Below, piece by piece: positions 1 to 6,584 of a stretch of 13,967 nt of DNA. The notes below the pieces were generated by a model. That model was not told the DNA's origin and made no database searches. It saw only the letters and a program-made list of their open reading frames with translations. The stretch spans positions 1 through 13,967 of the forward strand of contig CALCEB010000155.1 in the NCBI GenBank assembly GCA_937900045.1, in the 5' to 3' direction. Position numbers and translations under genes: made by a program. Position 1 is the stretch's first letter, and each line of letters begins with the position of its first letter. This stretch comes from an uncultured Acidobacteriota bacterium. Its GTDB lineage: Bacteria > Acidobacteriota > Terriglobia > UBA7540.

Positions 1-951
1 GGCCTCGTAATACGGGACAGAATGTGCGCGGCAGAACCCTTTAATGATTTTTTGGGCCTCTCGCAGTCTGTTGCGAGGCATGCTCGGGAAAAGGTGATGC
101 TCGATCTGATAATTCAGCCCGCCATACAAAAAGTCGAGAACAGGATGGCTTCTGACGTTGCGGGCGGTCAGCACCTGGCAGCGCAAAAAATCCGTTGGAT
201 CCTCACCACTCAGAATGGGCATGCCTTTGTGGTTTGGGGCAAAAGTCGAGCCCATGTACAGTCCAAAAAGCGTCTGATGCACCGCAGCGAATAGCAGCAT
301 CCGCTGGAGGCCCAAACAAAAGAATAGCAGGCCGAAATATAAGGTGAAATGGGCCGTCAAAAGTAGAGCCTCGATCAGCGGGTGCTTCGCTTTTTTCTGC
401 AAAAGAAATTGAATGCTGTCAATCCGGATGCCGGCTAGCGTTAGACAGAGCAGCGGAAAGAAGAAGTAGGCCTGGTAATTGACCATGAACCTCTGCAAAC
501 TCTGCTTGGTGCGCGCCTGGTGCTCGGAAAATGCAAGGACCGAGAAATCAATTGCGGGATCCAAATTAACTCGATTCGGCCATTGGTGATGCTGGTTGTG
601 ACTTTTGATCCACCAACCGGAGCTGATTCCCAAAAGCAGGTTGCCATGAATCAAGCACATGATCTCGTTCTTCCAGCCGGCTTTGAAAATTTGCCGGTGG
701 CCAGCATCGTGGCCGATAAACCCGATCTGGCCGAAAACAACGGCCAGAAAAGCGGCGTCCAATAGGATCACAAAAAGGTTGCGGGTAAGAACCAGTAAAA
801 TCAGGCCCGACCCCAGCATCATCCACACAACCAGCAACTTGCAGGTGTAGGTGCGCGGCCGCTTGTTGAGTAACCCCTTCTGCATGACGAGCTGCTTTAA
901 CTCCGCGTATTCGTTTATGACAGGCAAGGCACAACCTCCGTCGTCAGACAT
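1..951 (-). CDS. fatty acid desaturase (membrane di-iron, acyl-lipid/delta-6-like), 3' end cut by window edge
   Basis: The reading frame is open from an ATG at 949-951 to the left edge, giving 317 residues of a membrane fatty acid desaturase (PF00487-type fold). Known for the family: a di-iron centre held by eight histidines inserts a double bond into a fatty acyl chain at the cytoplasmic face of the membrane. All three histidine boxes are visible: HDAGH at residues 81-85, HNQHH at 118-122 and QIEHH at 282-286. The Gln-initial third box is typical of the front-end (delta-5/delta-6) branch and of actinobacterial linoleoyl-CoA-type desaturases. Hydrophobic stretches lie at about 38-58, 60-80, 160-174 and 193-225. 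There is no N-terminal cytochrome b5 domain, so electrons must come from a separate ferredoxin or reductase. No clear Shine-Dalgarno precedes the ATG; an in-frame TGA lies 30 nt upstream, and a TTG between them is the only other start. Perhaps 20-50 residues are missing at the C-terminus. The exact regiospecificity cannot be read from sequence. Confidence 0.93.
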   Translation of the reverse strand, partial: MSDDGGCALPVINEYAELKQLVMQKGLLNKRPRTYTCKLLVVWMMLGSGLILLVLTRNLFVILLDAAFLAVVFGQIGFIGHDAGHRQIFKAGWKNEIMCLIHGNLLLGISSGWWIKSHNQHHQWPNRVNLDPAIDFSVLAFSEHQARTKQSLQRFMVNYQAYFFFPLLCLTLAGIRIDSIQFLLQKKAKHPLIEALLLTAHFTLYFGLLFFCLGLQRMLLFAAVHQTLFGLYMGSTFAPNHKGMPILSGEDPTDFLRCQVLTARNVRSHPVLDFLYGGLNYQIEHHLFPSMPRNRLREAQKIIKGFCRAHSVPYYEA

Positions 952-1155
952 ACCAGATTTGCAAATCGTATCCAATAATCAACATGTCGGCTTCTTTCCG
1001 GGCAACCTTAGTCTGGACGACAATCCACATTTACCTGGAAAGGAGCCGGCGCTGTTATGGAATCAACAAGCAGATCTGATGCTTGCGCCCTAAGCGGATG
1101 CGACACCCTATAGATACGAGGTCTTTGTGGCCTATCTTGGAGGCGACCGGGGGTT

Positions 1156-1225
1156 AACGATCGGTCCCGGTCATCGTTGTCCCGAAAGGGGTCCGGGTCC
1201 CCGAACCGGACTTCCGGTAACCGGA
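1156..1225. repeat. four consecutive short inverted repeats
   Basis: Four small stem-loops follow each other in 70 nt. AACGAT (1156-1161) pairs with ATCGTT (1173-1178). CCC-GAAA-GGG (1181-1190) has a GNRA tetraloop. GTCCGG (1191-1196) pairs with CCGGAC (1206-1211). TCCGGT (1213-1218) pairs with ACCGGA (1220-1225). Near-copies of GGTTAA flank the group (about 1152 and 1226). Function is unknown; it could be a dispersed palindromic repeat or part of a structured RNA. Confidence 0.45.
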
Positions 1226-1392
1226 GGTTAATCGAGGACGGGATTCACGCCTGGATTCCAAACCTGAGCCACCAATAGGATAGCATTTTGAGGACTTTTT
1301 TCTGCCGCATTTCAGAAAGATGGAATATGCGAGGAGGCATCTATTCCGGCGCAGGACAACGCCAGCGAGCACAGCCGGCACTTTGAGAAACT

Positions 1393-1446
1393 GGCAGGCG
1401 ATGCCGGCCTGCCTCAGCTAGAATCGACCCACAAATTCTGCTGAGG
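1393..1446. repeat. two adjacent stem-loops upstream of the PEP-CTERM promoter
   Basis: The first stem is GGCAGGC (1393-1399) with GCCTGCC (1407-1413) and a 7-nt loop. The second is CCTCAGC (1412-1418) with GCTGAGG (1440-1446). It continues inward, past one bulged T, with AGAAT (1420-1424) and ATTCT (1435-1439), giving 12 base pairs around a 10-nt loop. The two stems share a base or two, so they compete or stack. Neither has a T-tract after it, so a terminator is unlikely. Their position just upstream of the candidate -35 box fits an operator or a dispersed palindrome. Confidence 0.45.
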
Positions 1447-1501
1447 AGCCGTATTAACAAATCTCCAACAAAATCTTAATAATTCTTTCACCGTCTTGTT
1501 A

Positions 1502-1530
1502 TTGACAACACAGAAGTAAGGGAATACCCT
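1502..1530 (+). promoter_or_regulatory. candidate sigma-70 promoter for the PEP-CTERM gene
   Basis: A perfect -35 box, TTGACA (1502-1507), is followed after exactly 17 nt by TACCCT (1525-1530), which matches the -10 consensus at three positions including both key T residues. Transcription would start near 1537 and leave a leader of about 205 nt. The weak -10 suggests dependence on an activator. Confidence 0.4.
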
Positions 1531-1576
1531 ATCAAGGGTCGAAATTGGGGGTGATGGGTTCCCGGCATCATCTCAA

Positions 1577-1643
1577 CGCGGGCCCTGCACGGGGGGGCGC
1601 CTTCGAGTGATTTAGCCCCTCGGCGCAGGGAACGGCCCTCGCG
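1577..1643 (+). promoter_or_regulatory. GC-rich foldable leader of the PEP-CTERM gene
   Basis: CCCTGC (1583-1588) pairs with GCAGGG (1625-1630). Inside it, GGGG (1594-1597) can pair with CCCC (1616-1619). GCGCC (1597-1601) can instead pair with GGCGC (1622-1626), and GGGCC near 1580 can pair with GGCCC near 1634. These mutually exclusive pairings resemble an attenuator or RNA switch, but no known riboswitch core is recognisable. Confidence 0.25.
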
Positions 1644-1743
1644 CTATTTCATTGGGAACATTCATTGGGTTTGAACTTTCTGCGGGTTTTCCAGACGGGG
1701 ATCCAAACAAGAAGGAAGCAACATTAAAGGAGGAAGCAAAAAA

Positions 1744-2715
1744 ATGAAACGATTGGCTTTAAGCTTAGGGTTGGCGGCTCTGATTTGTGCAACTTTGCCA
1801 GCCCTGTCCCAGGCAGGAACGATGTACAACTTTCAAACGGTTAACTTTCCGGGCGATACTTTCACCCAACTGTTGGGTATCAACAACTCCAGCACTATCG
1901 CTGGCTATCACGGGGCGACCATCAATGTGGGCTTCACACTGACCCTGCCCAATCATTATGCCCTTGAGAATTTCCCGAACGCGACCAGCACCCAAGTGAT
2001 TGGGATCAACAACACCGGCATGACGGATGGGTTTTACGTCGATACCGCCGGCGTGACTCACGGCTTTACCTACAATGGCACGACGTTCTCAAGCGTTAAT
2101 GCCCCCAATACCGCGTTTAATCAGCTTTTGGGGATCAACGACCACGGGGAGGTATCCGGCTACTCTTCAACCGATCCTACCGGCGCGACCCTGCAGATGG
2201 CCTATACCGAAATGGGCGGGAATTTCACCTACCTCAGCAGCCTGCTGCCTGGCGGGATCGGCAATAACCAGGCCACCGATGTCAACAATGCGGGAATGAT
2301 TTCCGGATTTTTCCTGACCGACAACGGCGCGGACTCAACCGGGTTCGTGCTCAATGGCAACGCTTTGACTCAGCTCGAGTTTCCTGGCTCGTCCTTTACC
2401 CAGGCGCTGGGCCTCAACAACAAAGGAGAAGTCGTTGGTTTTTATGTCGATGCCAACGGCAACACCCACGGGTTCACTTATGTCAACGGGGTTTACACCG
2501 AAGTGAATGACCCCAATGCGGTAAACAACACCACCATCAACGGCGTCAACGATCTGGGCCAGTTGGTGGGCTTCTATACCGTTGGCAACATCACTTCTGG
2601 CTTCGTGGCTTCTACGACACCGGAACCTGCCAGCCTGTTCCTCTTCGGCGCAGGACTGCTGGGATTCGGCTTCATGCTGCGACGCAGGAAGGTGGCCGCG
2701 GCCCATCTGCAATAA
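1744..2715 (+). CDS. secreted PEP-CTERM protein with HAF-type repeats
   Basis: This 323-residue protein has a signal peptide (residues 1-24; KR, a hydrophobic core, then ALSQA before the likely cut). It ends in a PEP-CTERM sorting signal: TPEP at 292-295, a hydrophobic helix of about 16 residues, then RRR at 313-315. In this family the exosortase recognises and removes the tail for export or surface anchoring; no exosortase gene is in the window. Between these lie six degenerate repeats with the core GINNxGxxxGFY, starting near residues 45, 87, 130, 179, 223 and 267 (period about 43-49). These are typical of HAF/extracellular repeat proteins, which probably fold as a propeller-like or beta-solenoid unit. 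The eight residues after RRR are longer than usual. AAAGGAGG (1726-1733), 10 nt before the ATG, is a strong ribosome binding site. It is monocistronic, with a leader promoter and a 3' terminator. The ligand or role is unknown. Confidence 0.9.
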   Translation: MKRLALSLGLAALICATLPALSQAGTMYNFQTVNFPGDTFTQLLGINNSSTIAGYHGATINVGFTLTLPNHYALENFPNATSTQVIGINNTGMTDGFYVDTAGVTHGFTYNGTTFSSVNAPNTAFNQLLGINDHGEVSGYSSTDPTGATLQMAYTEMGGNFTYLSSLLPGGIGNNQATDVNNAGMISGFFLTDNGADSTGFVLNGNALTQLEFPGSSFTQALGLNNKGEVVGFYVDANGNTHGFTYVNGVYTEVNDPNAVNNTTINGVNDLGQLVGFYTVGNITSGFVASTTPEPASLFLFGAGLLGFGFMLRRRKVAAAHLQ

Positions 2716-2783
2716 TCGTATTCGCTGCGGGTGATGCTGCGACCGAACCTTTGCGTTAACGGCATCGCCCGGAGCATGCTGCG

Positions 2784-2828
2784 CGGGCCGCGCCACAAAA
2801 ATGGCACGGCCCGAGCTACGCTTTTTTT
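2784..2828 (+). terminator. rho-independent terminator of the PEP-CTERM gene
   Basis: CGGGCCGCGCCA (2784-2795) pairs with TGGCACGGCCCG (2802-2813), with one C/A mismatch in 12 and a loop of six. A run of seven T lies at 2822-2828. The T-run starts 8 nt after the stem, farther than ideal. It sits 70 nt past the stop codon and between convergent genes. Confidence 0.65.
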
Positions 2829-2848
2829 CTTTCCGTTCCGTTACGCTC

Positions 2849-3520
2849 TCAAGCCGGGACCGGGGCTGACTTTTTTCTCCCCGCGAACGCCAGGGCAACT
2901 CCAGCAAACAGAGATCCCACCGCCATGGTGTAGGCCACCCATAAGATCATTTGCGGTTCAATGCCCAGCAAGAGATATTTTGGCCATAGAGCCGTGGGTC
3001 CCGTATAGCCCGGCGCCACGGCGTCATAATGAGTTCCCCAATTGCCCCGCATGGCAAAGAACATCACGATAGCCACCGGAATCCGCGCCGCGTAGCCATA
3101 GGCGAGCAGAGTCTTCGCCAGCGCCGGCCAGGACGCAAACTGCAGCAGCCCTCCCGCCGCCAGCAGAATCAATCCGACGATGTGGGCGCCCGGGAAAGCA
3201 TCCATCTTGGCGAAGCCCAGGACACCTCCTCCTACGATCAGCAGGAAGCCAATGATAGCAAACCCAACCGTCTTTCCGGCGCCTGGGTATTGGCGGCCCG
3301 CGCCGCTCAGCTTCAGACCAAAATACGGCCCAAAGAAGATGGGAAGCCAGGAGATGCCGACAATCGCCAGTCCTCCGCCCGCCTGCCTGCTGAAAAAGAG
3401 CGGCGACCAGCCACGCAGCTCCCCGTAGAGCCGCAGAAGGGTGACCACTAAAGTGATAAGCGCTGGAACCAGAATGAGCTTCGCCACGCTGATATTCCCC
3501 GATGAGTTTCCCTGTGCCAT
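2849..3520 (-). CDS. polytopic membrane protein of unknown function
   Basis: This 223-residue protein has six predicted membrane segments at about 13-33, 50-71, 84-104, 112-132, 137-157 and 190-213, with a basic C-terminal tail (GRKKSAPVPA). No family motif is recognised. The longest non-membrane loop, about 158-189, is rich in aromatic and small residues (RGNWGTHYDAVAPGY) and is the best place to look for a conserved site. An AAAGGAGG ribosome binding site lies about 5 nt before the ATG (complement of 3526-3533), so the start is secure. A sigma-70-like promoter lies 60-90 nt upstream. The gene is monocistronic, converging on the PEP-CTERM gene and diverging from the small gene at 3821. A function cannot be assigned. 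Confidence 0.85.
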   Translation of the reverse strand: MAQGNSSGNISVAKLILVPALITLVVTLLRLYGELRGWSPLFFSRQAGGGLAIVGISWLPIFFGPYFGLKLSGAGRQYPGAGKTVGFAIIGFLLIVGGGVLGFAKMDAFPGAHIVGLILLAAGGLLQFASWPALAKTLLAYGYAARIPVAIVMFFAMRGNWGTHYDAVAPGYTGPTALWPKYLLLGIEPQMILWVAYTMAVGSLFAGVALAFAGRKKSAPVPA

Positions 3521-3579
3521 CGCTGCCTCCTTTGTGCAGTCTTCTTCGCCCGAACTTTCGTGACGTACCGCTTACGGCA

Positions 3580-3608
3580 AATCTATGCCAGCCGCATCAG
3601 AACGTCAA
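3580..3608 (-). promoter_or_regulatory. sigma-70-like promoter of the membrane protein gene
   Basis: On the minus strand TTGACG (complement of 3603-3608, 5/6 match) is followed after 17 nt by TAGATT (complement of 3580-3585, 4/6 match). It lies about 60 nt upstream of the start codon at 3520. The rest of 3521-3820 contains nothing else I can identify apart from the oppositely oriented promoter at 3747. Confidence 0.5.
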
Positions 3609-3746
3609 GCGGGTTGTTAAGCCTGGCTTCCTTGTCCTTTGTAATACCACCGCCACCGGACCGCATCTGCTATGCAAACGCTCTTAGCCGCGTGTTCCCG
3701 GCACAAGCTCAGAATCAACCATAAACTAAATGTCGTCGTATTGTCA

Positions 3747-3775
3747 TTGCGACGGTGTGACGATGGCGGTACAAT
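3747..3775 (+). promoter_or_regulatory. sigma-70-like promoter of the small conserved gene
   Basis: TTGCGA (3747-3752, 4/6) and TACAAT (3770-3775, 5/6) are separated by exactly 17 nt. The -10 box ends 45 nt before the ATG at 3821, giving a short leader of about 38 nt. Confidence 0.55.
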
Positions 3776-3820
3776 CGACGCGACTTCCCCAAACTAAACT
3801 CGAGAAGAAGGTACAAACTC

Positions 3821-4129
3821 ATGCGATTTCTGATTAAGGTTTCATTTCCGGTTGAAGCAGGAAACGCGGCCGCCAAGAAGGACGGTTTTAAGGCCATACA
3901 AAGAATCCTTGAACAACAAAAGCCCGAAGCCGCCTACTTCATCGCCGACGGGGGTAAGCGGACCGGCATCCTCATTATGAACATGGACGACGCGTCGCAA
4001 ATTCCCGCTATTGCCGAGCCCTGGTTCCTGGCGCTGAACGCCAGCATTGAGGCAACGCCGGCGATGGTGCCTGATGATCTCCGCAGGGCGGCCCCCGCCA
4101 TCGAACAGGCAGTGAAAGCCTACGGGTAG
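3821..4129 (+). CDS. small conserved protein of unknown function
   Basis: This 102-residue soluble protein starts MRFLIKVSFPVEAGNAAAKK and has no signal peptide or membrane segment. The pattern (an N-terminal strand, a helix at about 17-34, strands at about 37-43 and 48-55, then helices) suggests a small ferredoxin-like alpha/beta fold. I recall similar proteins in rhizobia and acidobacteria that databases sometimes call 'panthothenate synthetase'. That name is not supported here, because the HIGH motif and ATP-binding features of true pantothenate synthetase are absent. The most conserved-looking stretch is DDASQIPAIAEPWFLALNAS (56-75). A GAAGAAGG ribosome binding site precedes the ATG by about 9 nt. 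The gene has its own promoter and stands alone, so the neighbourhood gives no clue to function. Confidence 0.85.
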   Translation: MRFLIKVSFPVEAGNAAAKKDGFKAIQRILEQQKPEAAYFIADGGKRTGILIMNMDDASQIPAIAEPWFLALNASIEATPAMVPDDLRRAAPAIEQAVKAYG

Positions 4130-4260
4130 CTATACGTGAGGACATAGCACATTCTGTTGTGGCGACGCCCGGAGCTAGCCCTGACAGGGAGCGCCGGAAA
4201 TCGCGGCCGGCGCCAACATCACTTTATGACAGGCGCGAACCCTGAGGACGGCGGGCTGTA

Positions 4261-4299
4261 ACGGGACGAAGCCGGTTCGCGGATTCGTCCTGTTTATTG
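4261..4299 (+). terminator. candidate terminator downstream of the small conserved gene
   Basis: ACGGGACGAA (4261-4270) pairs with TTCGTCCTGT (4284-4293), ten pairs including one G-T, around a 13-nt loop. It is followed by a short T-rich tail (TTATTG). It lies 130 nt past the stop at 4129; no closer terminator is visible. Confidence 0.4.
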
Positions 4300-4379
4300 C
4301 TAAACTGTTTAGGCTTCAACTATTTGTAAATGCTAACCCAGCCCTCGATTTGTGAAAGATATAATTCCGCGAAAATCGC

Positions 4380-4408
4380 TTGATTTCCGGGTGCCACGAG
4401 CGTATACT
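4380..4408 (+). promoter_or_regulatory. orphan sigma-70-like promoter in a gene-free region
   Basis: TTGATT (4380-4385, 4/6) and TATACT (4403-4408, 5/6) are 17 nt apart, followed by an A/T-rich start region. The next gene begins 940 nt away, past several repeats. The site may drive a non-coding transcript, belong to a decayed element, or be chance. Confidence 0.35.
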
Positions 4409-4665
4409 AATTTTTTAGCAATTTGGAAATTTAAGACTTTTCCGCCGGTTTCCCCCCCTCGCACGGCTCCGTGAACAATAATGGAAAACCATGTCCTGGC
4501 GCCTATGTTTCGTTCACGCGCCCGGTCCAACCAGGGTGCAATGTTCGCTTCTCCGAAGGTCTCCGGCCCGTTTTACGGAAGCCAGCGAAAGGCGAAGGGT
4601 TCCTGGAATGCCAAACTCGATGCTGTCTGAAGGCTGGAAACCACAAAATGAAAAAGGATTGTTTA

Positions 4666-4840
4666 AACGAACCCATAAATTAATGATAATAAACATAAAT
4701 CATCGGAACGAACCCAAAAAACGAACCCATTTAAAATCAATCAATACCTGTATTATCAGTCAGTTGTGGGTGTTTTTTCGACGAATGTTCTCAAACTGCT
4801 GAGTGCAAATGACTTAGTTAAATAATTTGGGTTCGTTCCG
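4666..4840. repeat. AACGAACCCA repeat cluster, AT-rich
   Basis: AACGAACCCA occurs directly at 4666-4675, 4707-4716 and 4720-4729, and inverted at 4828-4837. Copies two and four extend to a perfect 15-bp inverted repeat: CGGAACGAACCCAAA (4704-4718) and its complement (4826-4840). The inverted pair encloses 107 nt of AT-rich DNA containing no gene. The spacing is irregular (41 and 13 nt), so this is not a CRISPR. It could be a decayed small mobile element or a cluster of protein-binding sites. Confidence 0.6.
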
Positions 4841-4895
4841 GCGATTAAGGCAACTAATTGCGGCATTTCGTCTTTTCGCTGACATGTTTTAATCC

Positions 4896-4956
4896 CCCCT
4901 CGCCCTGCGCGATGCGCCCCGTCTCCCCTTTGGGACGGACGGTTCGGGGTGAGGGG
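4896..4956. repeat. REP-like palindromic element
   Basis: CCCCTCGCCC (4896-4905) pairs with GGGTGAGGGG (4947-4956) through one G-T. It encloses two smaller stems, GCGC-GAT-GCGC near 4908-4918 and CCGTC...GACGG near 4919-4938. The cloverleaf shape and the C-rich/G-rich arms are typical of bacterial repetitive extragenic palindromes. No other copy is visible in the window. Confidence 0.5.
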
Positions 4957-5000
4957 CTATTGAGTCTCTTTGGTTGAATACCTCACGGTAATTACGAACG

Positions 5001-5104
5001 AAAGGACTTAGCGGCTACGTTTCGAGCGCGGCGGTCGGGCCGCTAAATAGCTTGCCCCGAAATCGCTCGCGGCGGTATAAAAGACAAAGGACTTACCGGT
5101 TACG
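5001..5104 (+). repeat. 19-nt imperfect direct repeat pair
   Basis: AAAGGACTTAGCGGCTACG (5001-5019) recurs as AAAGGACTTACCGGTTACG (5086-5104), 17 of 19 identical and 85 nt apart. Between them, TTAGCGGC (5008-5015) pairs with GCCGCTAA (5039-5046), and CGAGCG and CGCTCG form a second inverted pair. Function is unknown. Confidence 0.5.
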
Positions 5105-5183
5105 GTCAGGGTTTTTGGCCGGGATGCGGCAGGCTTCAGGGTTATTATCGGGCTTGGGCCTTGTCCTGTCAACTCAACCTTCG

Positions 5184-5291
5184 GTAGTGACGCAGTTTGC
5201 TGTAGCGGCGCTTTATGAGCGCCGGAAACCGTTGAGGATACAGGTTCGGCGCTCATAGAGCGCCGCTACAGCAAAGAAACTGAGACACTAC
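5184..5291. mobile_element. MITE-like palindromic element, copy 1
   Basis: The 108-bp element is almost a complete palindrome. The left arm, 5196-5230, starts TTTGCTGTAGCGGCGCT; the right arm, 5243-5275, is its near-perfect complement. The ends are GTAGTG and CACTAC, and CAGTTT follows the left end. TCAACCTTCG flanks it directly at 5174-5183 and 5292-5301 (12 bp if two shared bases are counted), as expected of a target-site duplication. It carries no open frame. It lies 57 nt upstream of sqdB and can form a very stable hairpin. The core CAGTTTGCTGTAGCG recurs in the elements at 7389 and 8856. Confidence 0.7.
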
Positions 5292-5348
5292 TCAACCTTC
5301 GATTGGCGCTTCAAGGCGTCGATCCCATAGGAAGCGAGAAACATACGG

Positions 5349-6554
5349 ATGCGAATCTTGATCCTGGGTGGTGACGGTTACCTTGGCTGGCCCACGGCCA
5401 TGTATCTTTCCAGTCGCGGGCATGAGGTGTCCGTTATGGACAACTTCGCCAAGCGCCGCTGGGAGATGGAGTTGAACGTTGAGCCGCTCATCCCCATTCA
5501 TACCCTGCACGACCGCGTGAAGCTCTGGCAGGAGGTGTCAGGCCGCCGGTTGGAACTCTTCGTGGGTGACTTGCGCAACTTTGAAACGGCCCACAGCGCC
5601 ATTGAGACTTTCAAGCCGCAGGCCATTGTGCACTATGGCGAGCAGCCCTCCGCGCCTTATTCCATGATTGATTACAATCGCGCCGTCTTTACCCAGGTCA
5701 ACAATATTTCGGGAACGCTGAACGTCCTCTGGGCTCTGCGCGAGTGCGCGCCGGAATGCCATCTGGTGAAGCTTGGCACCATGGGCGAATACGGAACCCC
5801 CAACATCGATATTGAAGAAGGCTTCCTGGAAGTGGAACATAACGGCCGCAAGGACGTGCTGCCCTATCCCAAGCAGCCGGGTTCGCTTTACCACCTTTCC
5901 AAAGTTCACGACAGTCACAACATTCTGTTCGCCTGCCGCGCCTGGAAGCTGCGCTCCACTGACCTGAACCAGGGCATCGTTTATGGGATTGAGACGGATG
6001 AGACTCAACTCCACGCGGGTCTTGCCACCAGCTTTCACTATGATGAAGTGTTCGGCACGGCGCTGAACCGCTTTTGCGTGCAGAGCGTGGCCGGGCTGCC
6101 TTTGACGGTTTACGGCAAGGGCGGCCAGACCCGCGGCATCCTGAATATTCGTGATACCTTGCGCTGCGTGGAGCTTTCCATCTTGAATCCTCCCCAAGCC
6201 GGTGAATTCCGGGTGTTCAACCAGTTCACCGAAAGCTTCAGTGTGCTCCAGCTTGCTGGGCTTGTCCAAGAGCAGGGTGGGAAGCTAGGGATGAAAATCT
6301 CGATCGACCATCTTGAAAATCCGCGGATTGAATCGGAGCAGCATTACTACAACGCTAAGCATCAGAAGTTGATCGATTTAGGATTGAAGCCGCACTTGCT
6401 TTCGGACGTTCTGCTCACCAGCATGTTGAATCGCGTTCAGGAACATGCAGCGCGGATCAAGAAGGATACGATTTTGCCGCACGTCCGTTGGAACCACACG
6501 CCCAGCCGCAAGACGAAGAAAGACAGTCTGGCGGCGACGGCGCAAGAGCCTTAA
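5349..6554 (+). CDS. sqdB: UDP-sulfoquinovose synthase (SqdB/SQD1 family)
   Basis: This 401-residue protein belongs to the extended short-chain dehydrogenase family. Family knowledge: SQD1/SqdB converts UDP-glucose and sulfite to UDP-sulfoquinovose with bound NAD, supplying the head group of sulfolipid or other sulfonated glycans. The NAD-binding GGDGYLG is at residues 8-14. The sequence KLGTMGEYGTPNIDIEEG (141-158) is characteristic of plant SQD1. The catalytic set is visible as Thr144, Tyr181 and Lys185 (YHLSK), matching Thr145/Tyr182/Lys186 of the Arabidopsis enzyme as I remember it. The C-terminal domain keeps NQFTESFSV (291-299) and HYYNAKH (332-338). A basic 20-residue tail (383-401) extends past the usual end. 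The ATG at 5349 fits the family N-terminus although the ribosome binding site is weak. It is followed 30 nt later by the aldolase gene, so the two are probably co-transcribed. No sulfolipid glycosyltransferase (SqdX/SqdD) is nearby, and the product's use is uncertain. Confidence 0.92.
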   Translation: MRILILGGDGYLGWPTAMYLSSRGHEVSVMDNFAKRRWEMELNVEPLIPIHTLHDRVKLWQEVSGRRLELFVGDLRNFETAHSAIETFKPQAIVHYGEQPSAPYSMIDYNRAVFTQVNNISGTLNVLWALRECAPECHLVKLGTMGEYGTPNIDIEEGFLEVEHNGRKDVLPYPKQPGSLYHLSKVHDSHNILFACRAWKLRSTDLNQGIVYGIETDETQLHAGLATSFHYDEVFGTALNRFCVQSVAGLPLTVYGKGGQTRGILNIRDTLRCVELSILNPPQAGEFRVFNQFTESFSVLQLAGLVQEQGGKLGMKISIDHLENPRIESEQHYYNAKHQKLIDLGLKPHLLSDVLLTSMLNRVQEHAARIKKDTILPHVRWNHTPSRKTKKDSLAATAQEP

Positions 6555-6584
6555 TCTGCTTGGCGGCGAGCGGCGCCACCCATC

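Larger units (their letters stand above)
952..1743. other. gene-free intergenic stretch with hairpins and leader of the PEP-CTERM gene
   Basis: This 792-nt stretch separates the divergently transcribed desaturase and PEP-CTERM gene. No open frame in it has coding character or a recognisable product. It holds a run of short hairpins (1156-1225), two adjacent stem-loops (1393-1446), a candidate sigma-70 promoter (1502-1530) and a GC-rich foldable leader (about 1577-1643). No convincing promoter for the desaturase was found on the minus strand. Confidence 0.7.
4130..5348. other. 1.2-kb gene-free region rich in repeats
   Basis: No frame here has coding character; the longest open frames are low-complexity and overlap repeats. 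In order it holds a hairpin at 4169-4197 (CCGG, AGC and CCCT arms, no T-tract), a terminator-like stem (4261-4299), an orphan promoter-like site (4380-4408), an AT-rich patch with AACGAACCCA repeats (4666-4840), a REP-like palindrome (4896-4956), a 19-nt direct repeat (5001-5104) and a MITE-like element (5184-5291). One sampled 60-nt line at 4681 is 28% GC, against about 50-63% in sampled lines of the next gene. Confidence 0.75.

Noticed and set aside
566..934. 122-codon minus-strand frame in the desaturase region
   Set aside because: It is out of frame with the desaturase, whose three histidine boxes are in the frame starting at 951.
1154..1381. 75-codon minus-strand frame between desaturase and PEP-CTERM gene
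   Set aside because: It crosses the hairpin cluster, has no ribosome binding site and an Arg/Ser-rich chance composition.
1391..1413. Sigma-54 promoter (TGGCA...GC) before the PEP-CTERM gene
   Set aside because: The TTGC half of the -12 element is missing; the match is explained by an inverted repeat.
2335..2907. 190-codon minus-strand frame over the PEP-CTERM gene end
   Set aside because: It is the antisense shadow of the repeat protein, crosses its terminator and overlaps the membrane protein gene.
4491..4802. 103-codon plus-strand frame in the gene-free region
   Set aside because: It runs through the AACGAACCCA repeats, has no ribosome binding site and low-complexity composition.
4666..4840. 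CRISPR array
   Set aside because: The units are only 10 bp, spacing is 41 and 13 nt, one copy is inverted, and there are no equal-length spacers.
5538..6269. 243-codon open frame on the minus strand
   Set aside because: It lies fully inside sqdB on the opposite strand. The sqdB frame has clear family motifs, and the antisense frame matches nothing recognisable.
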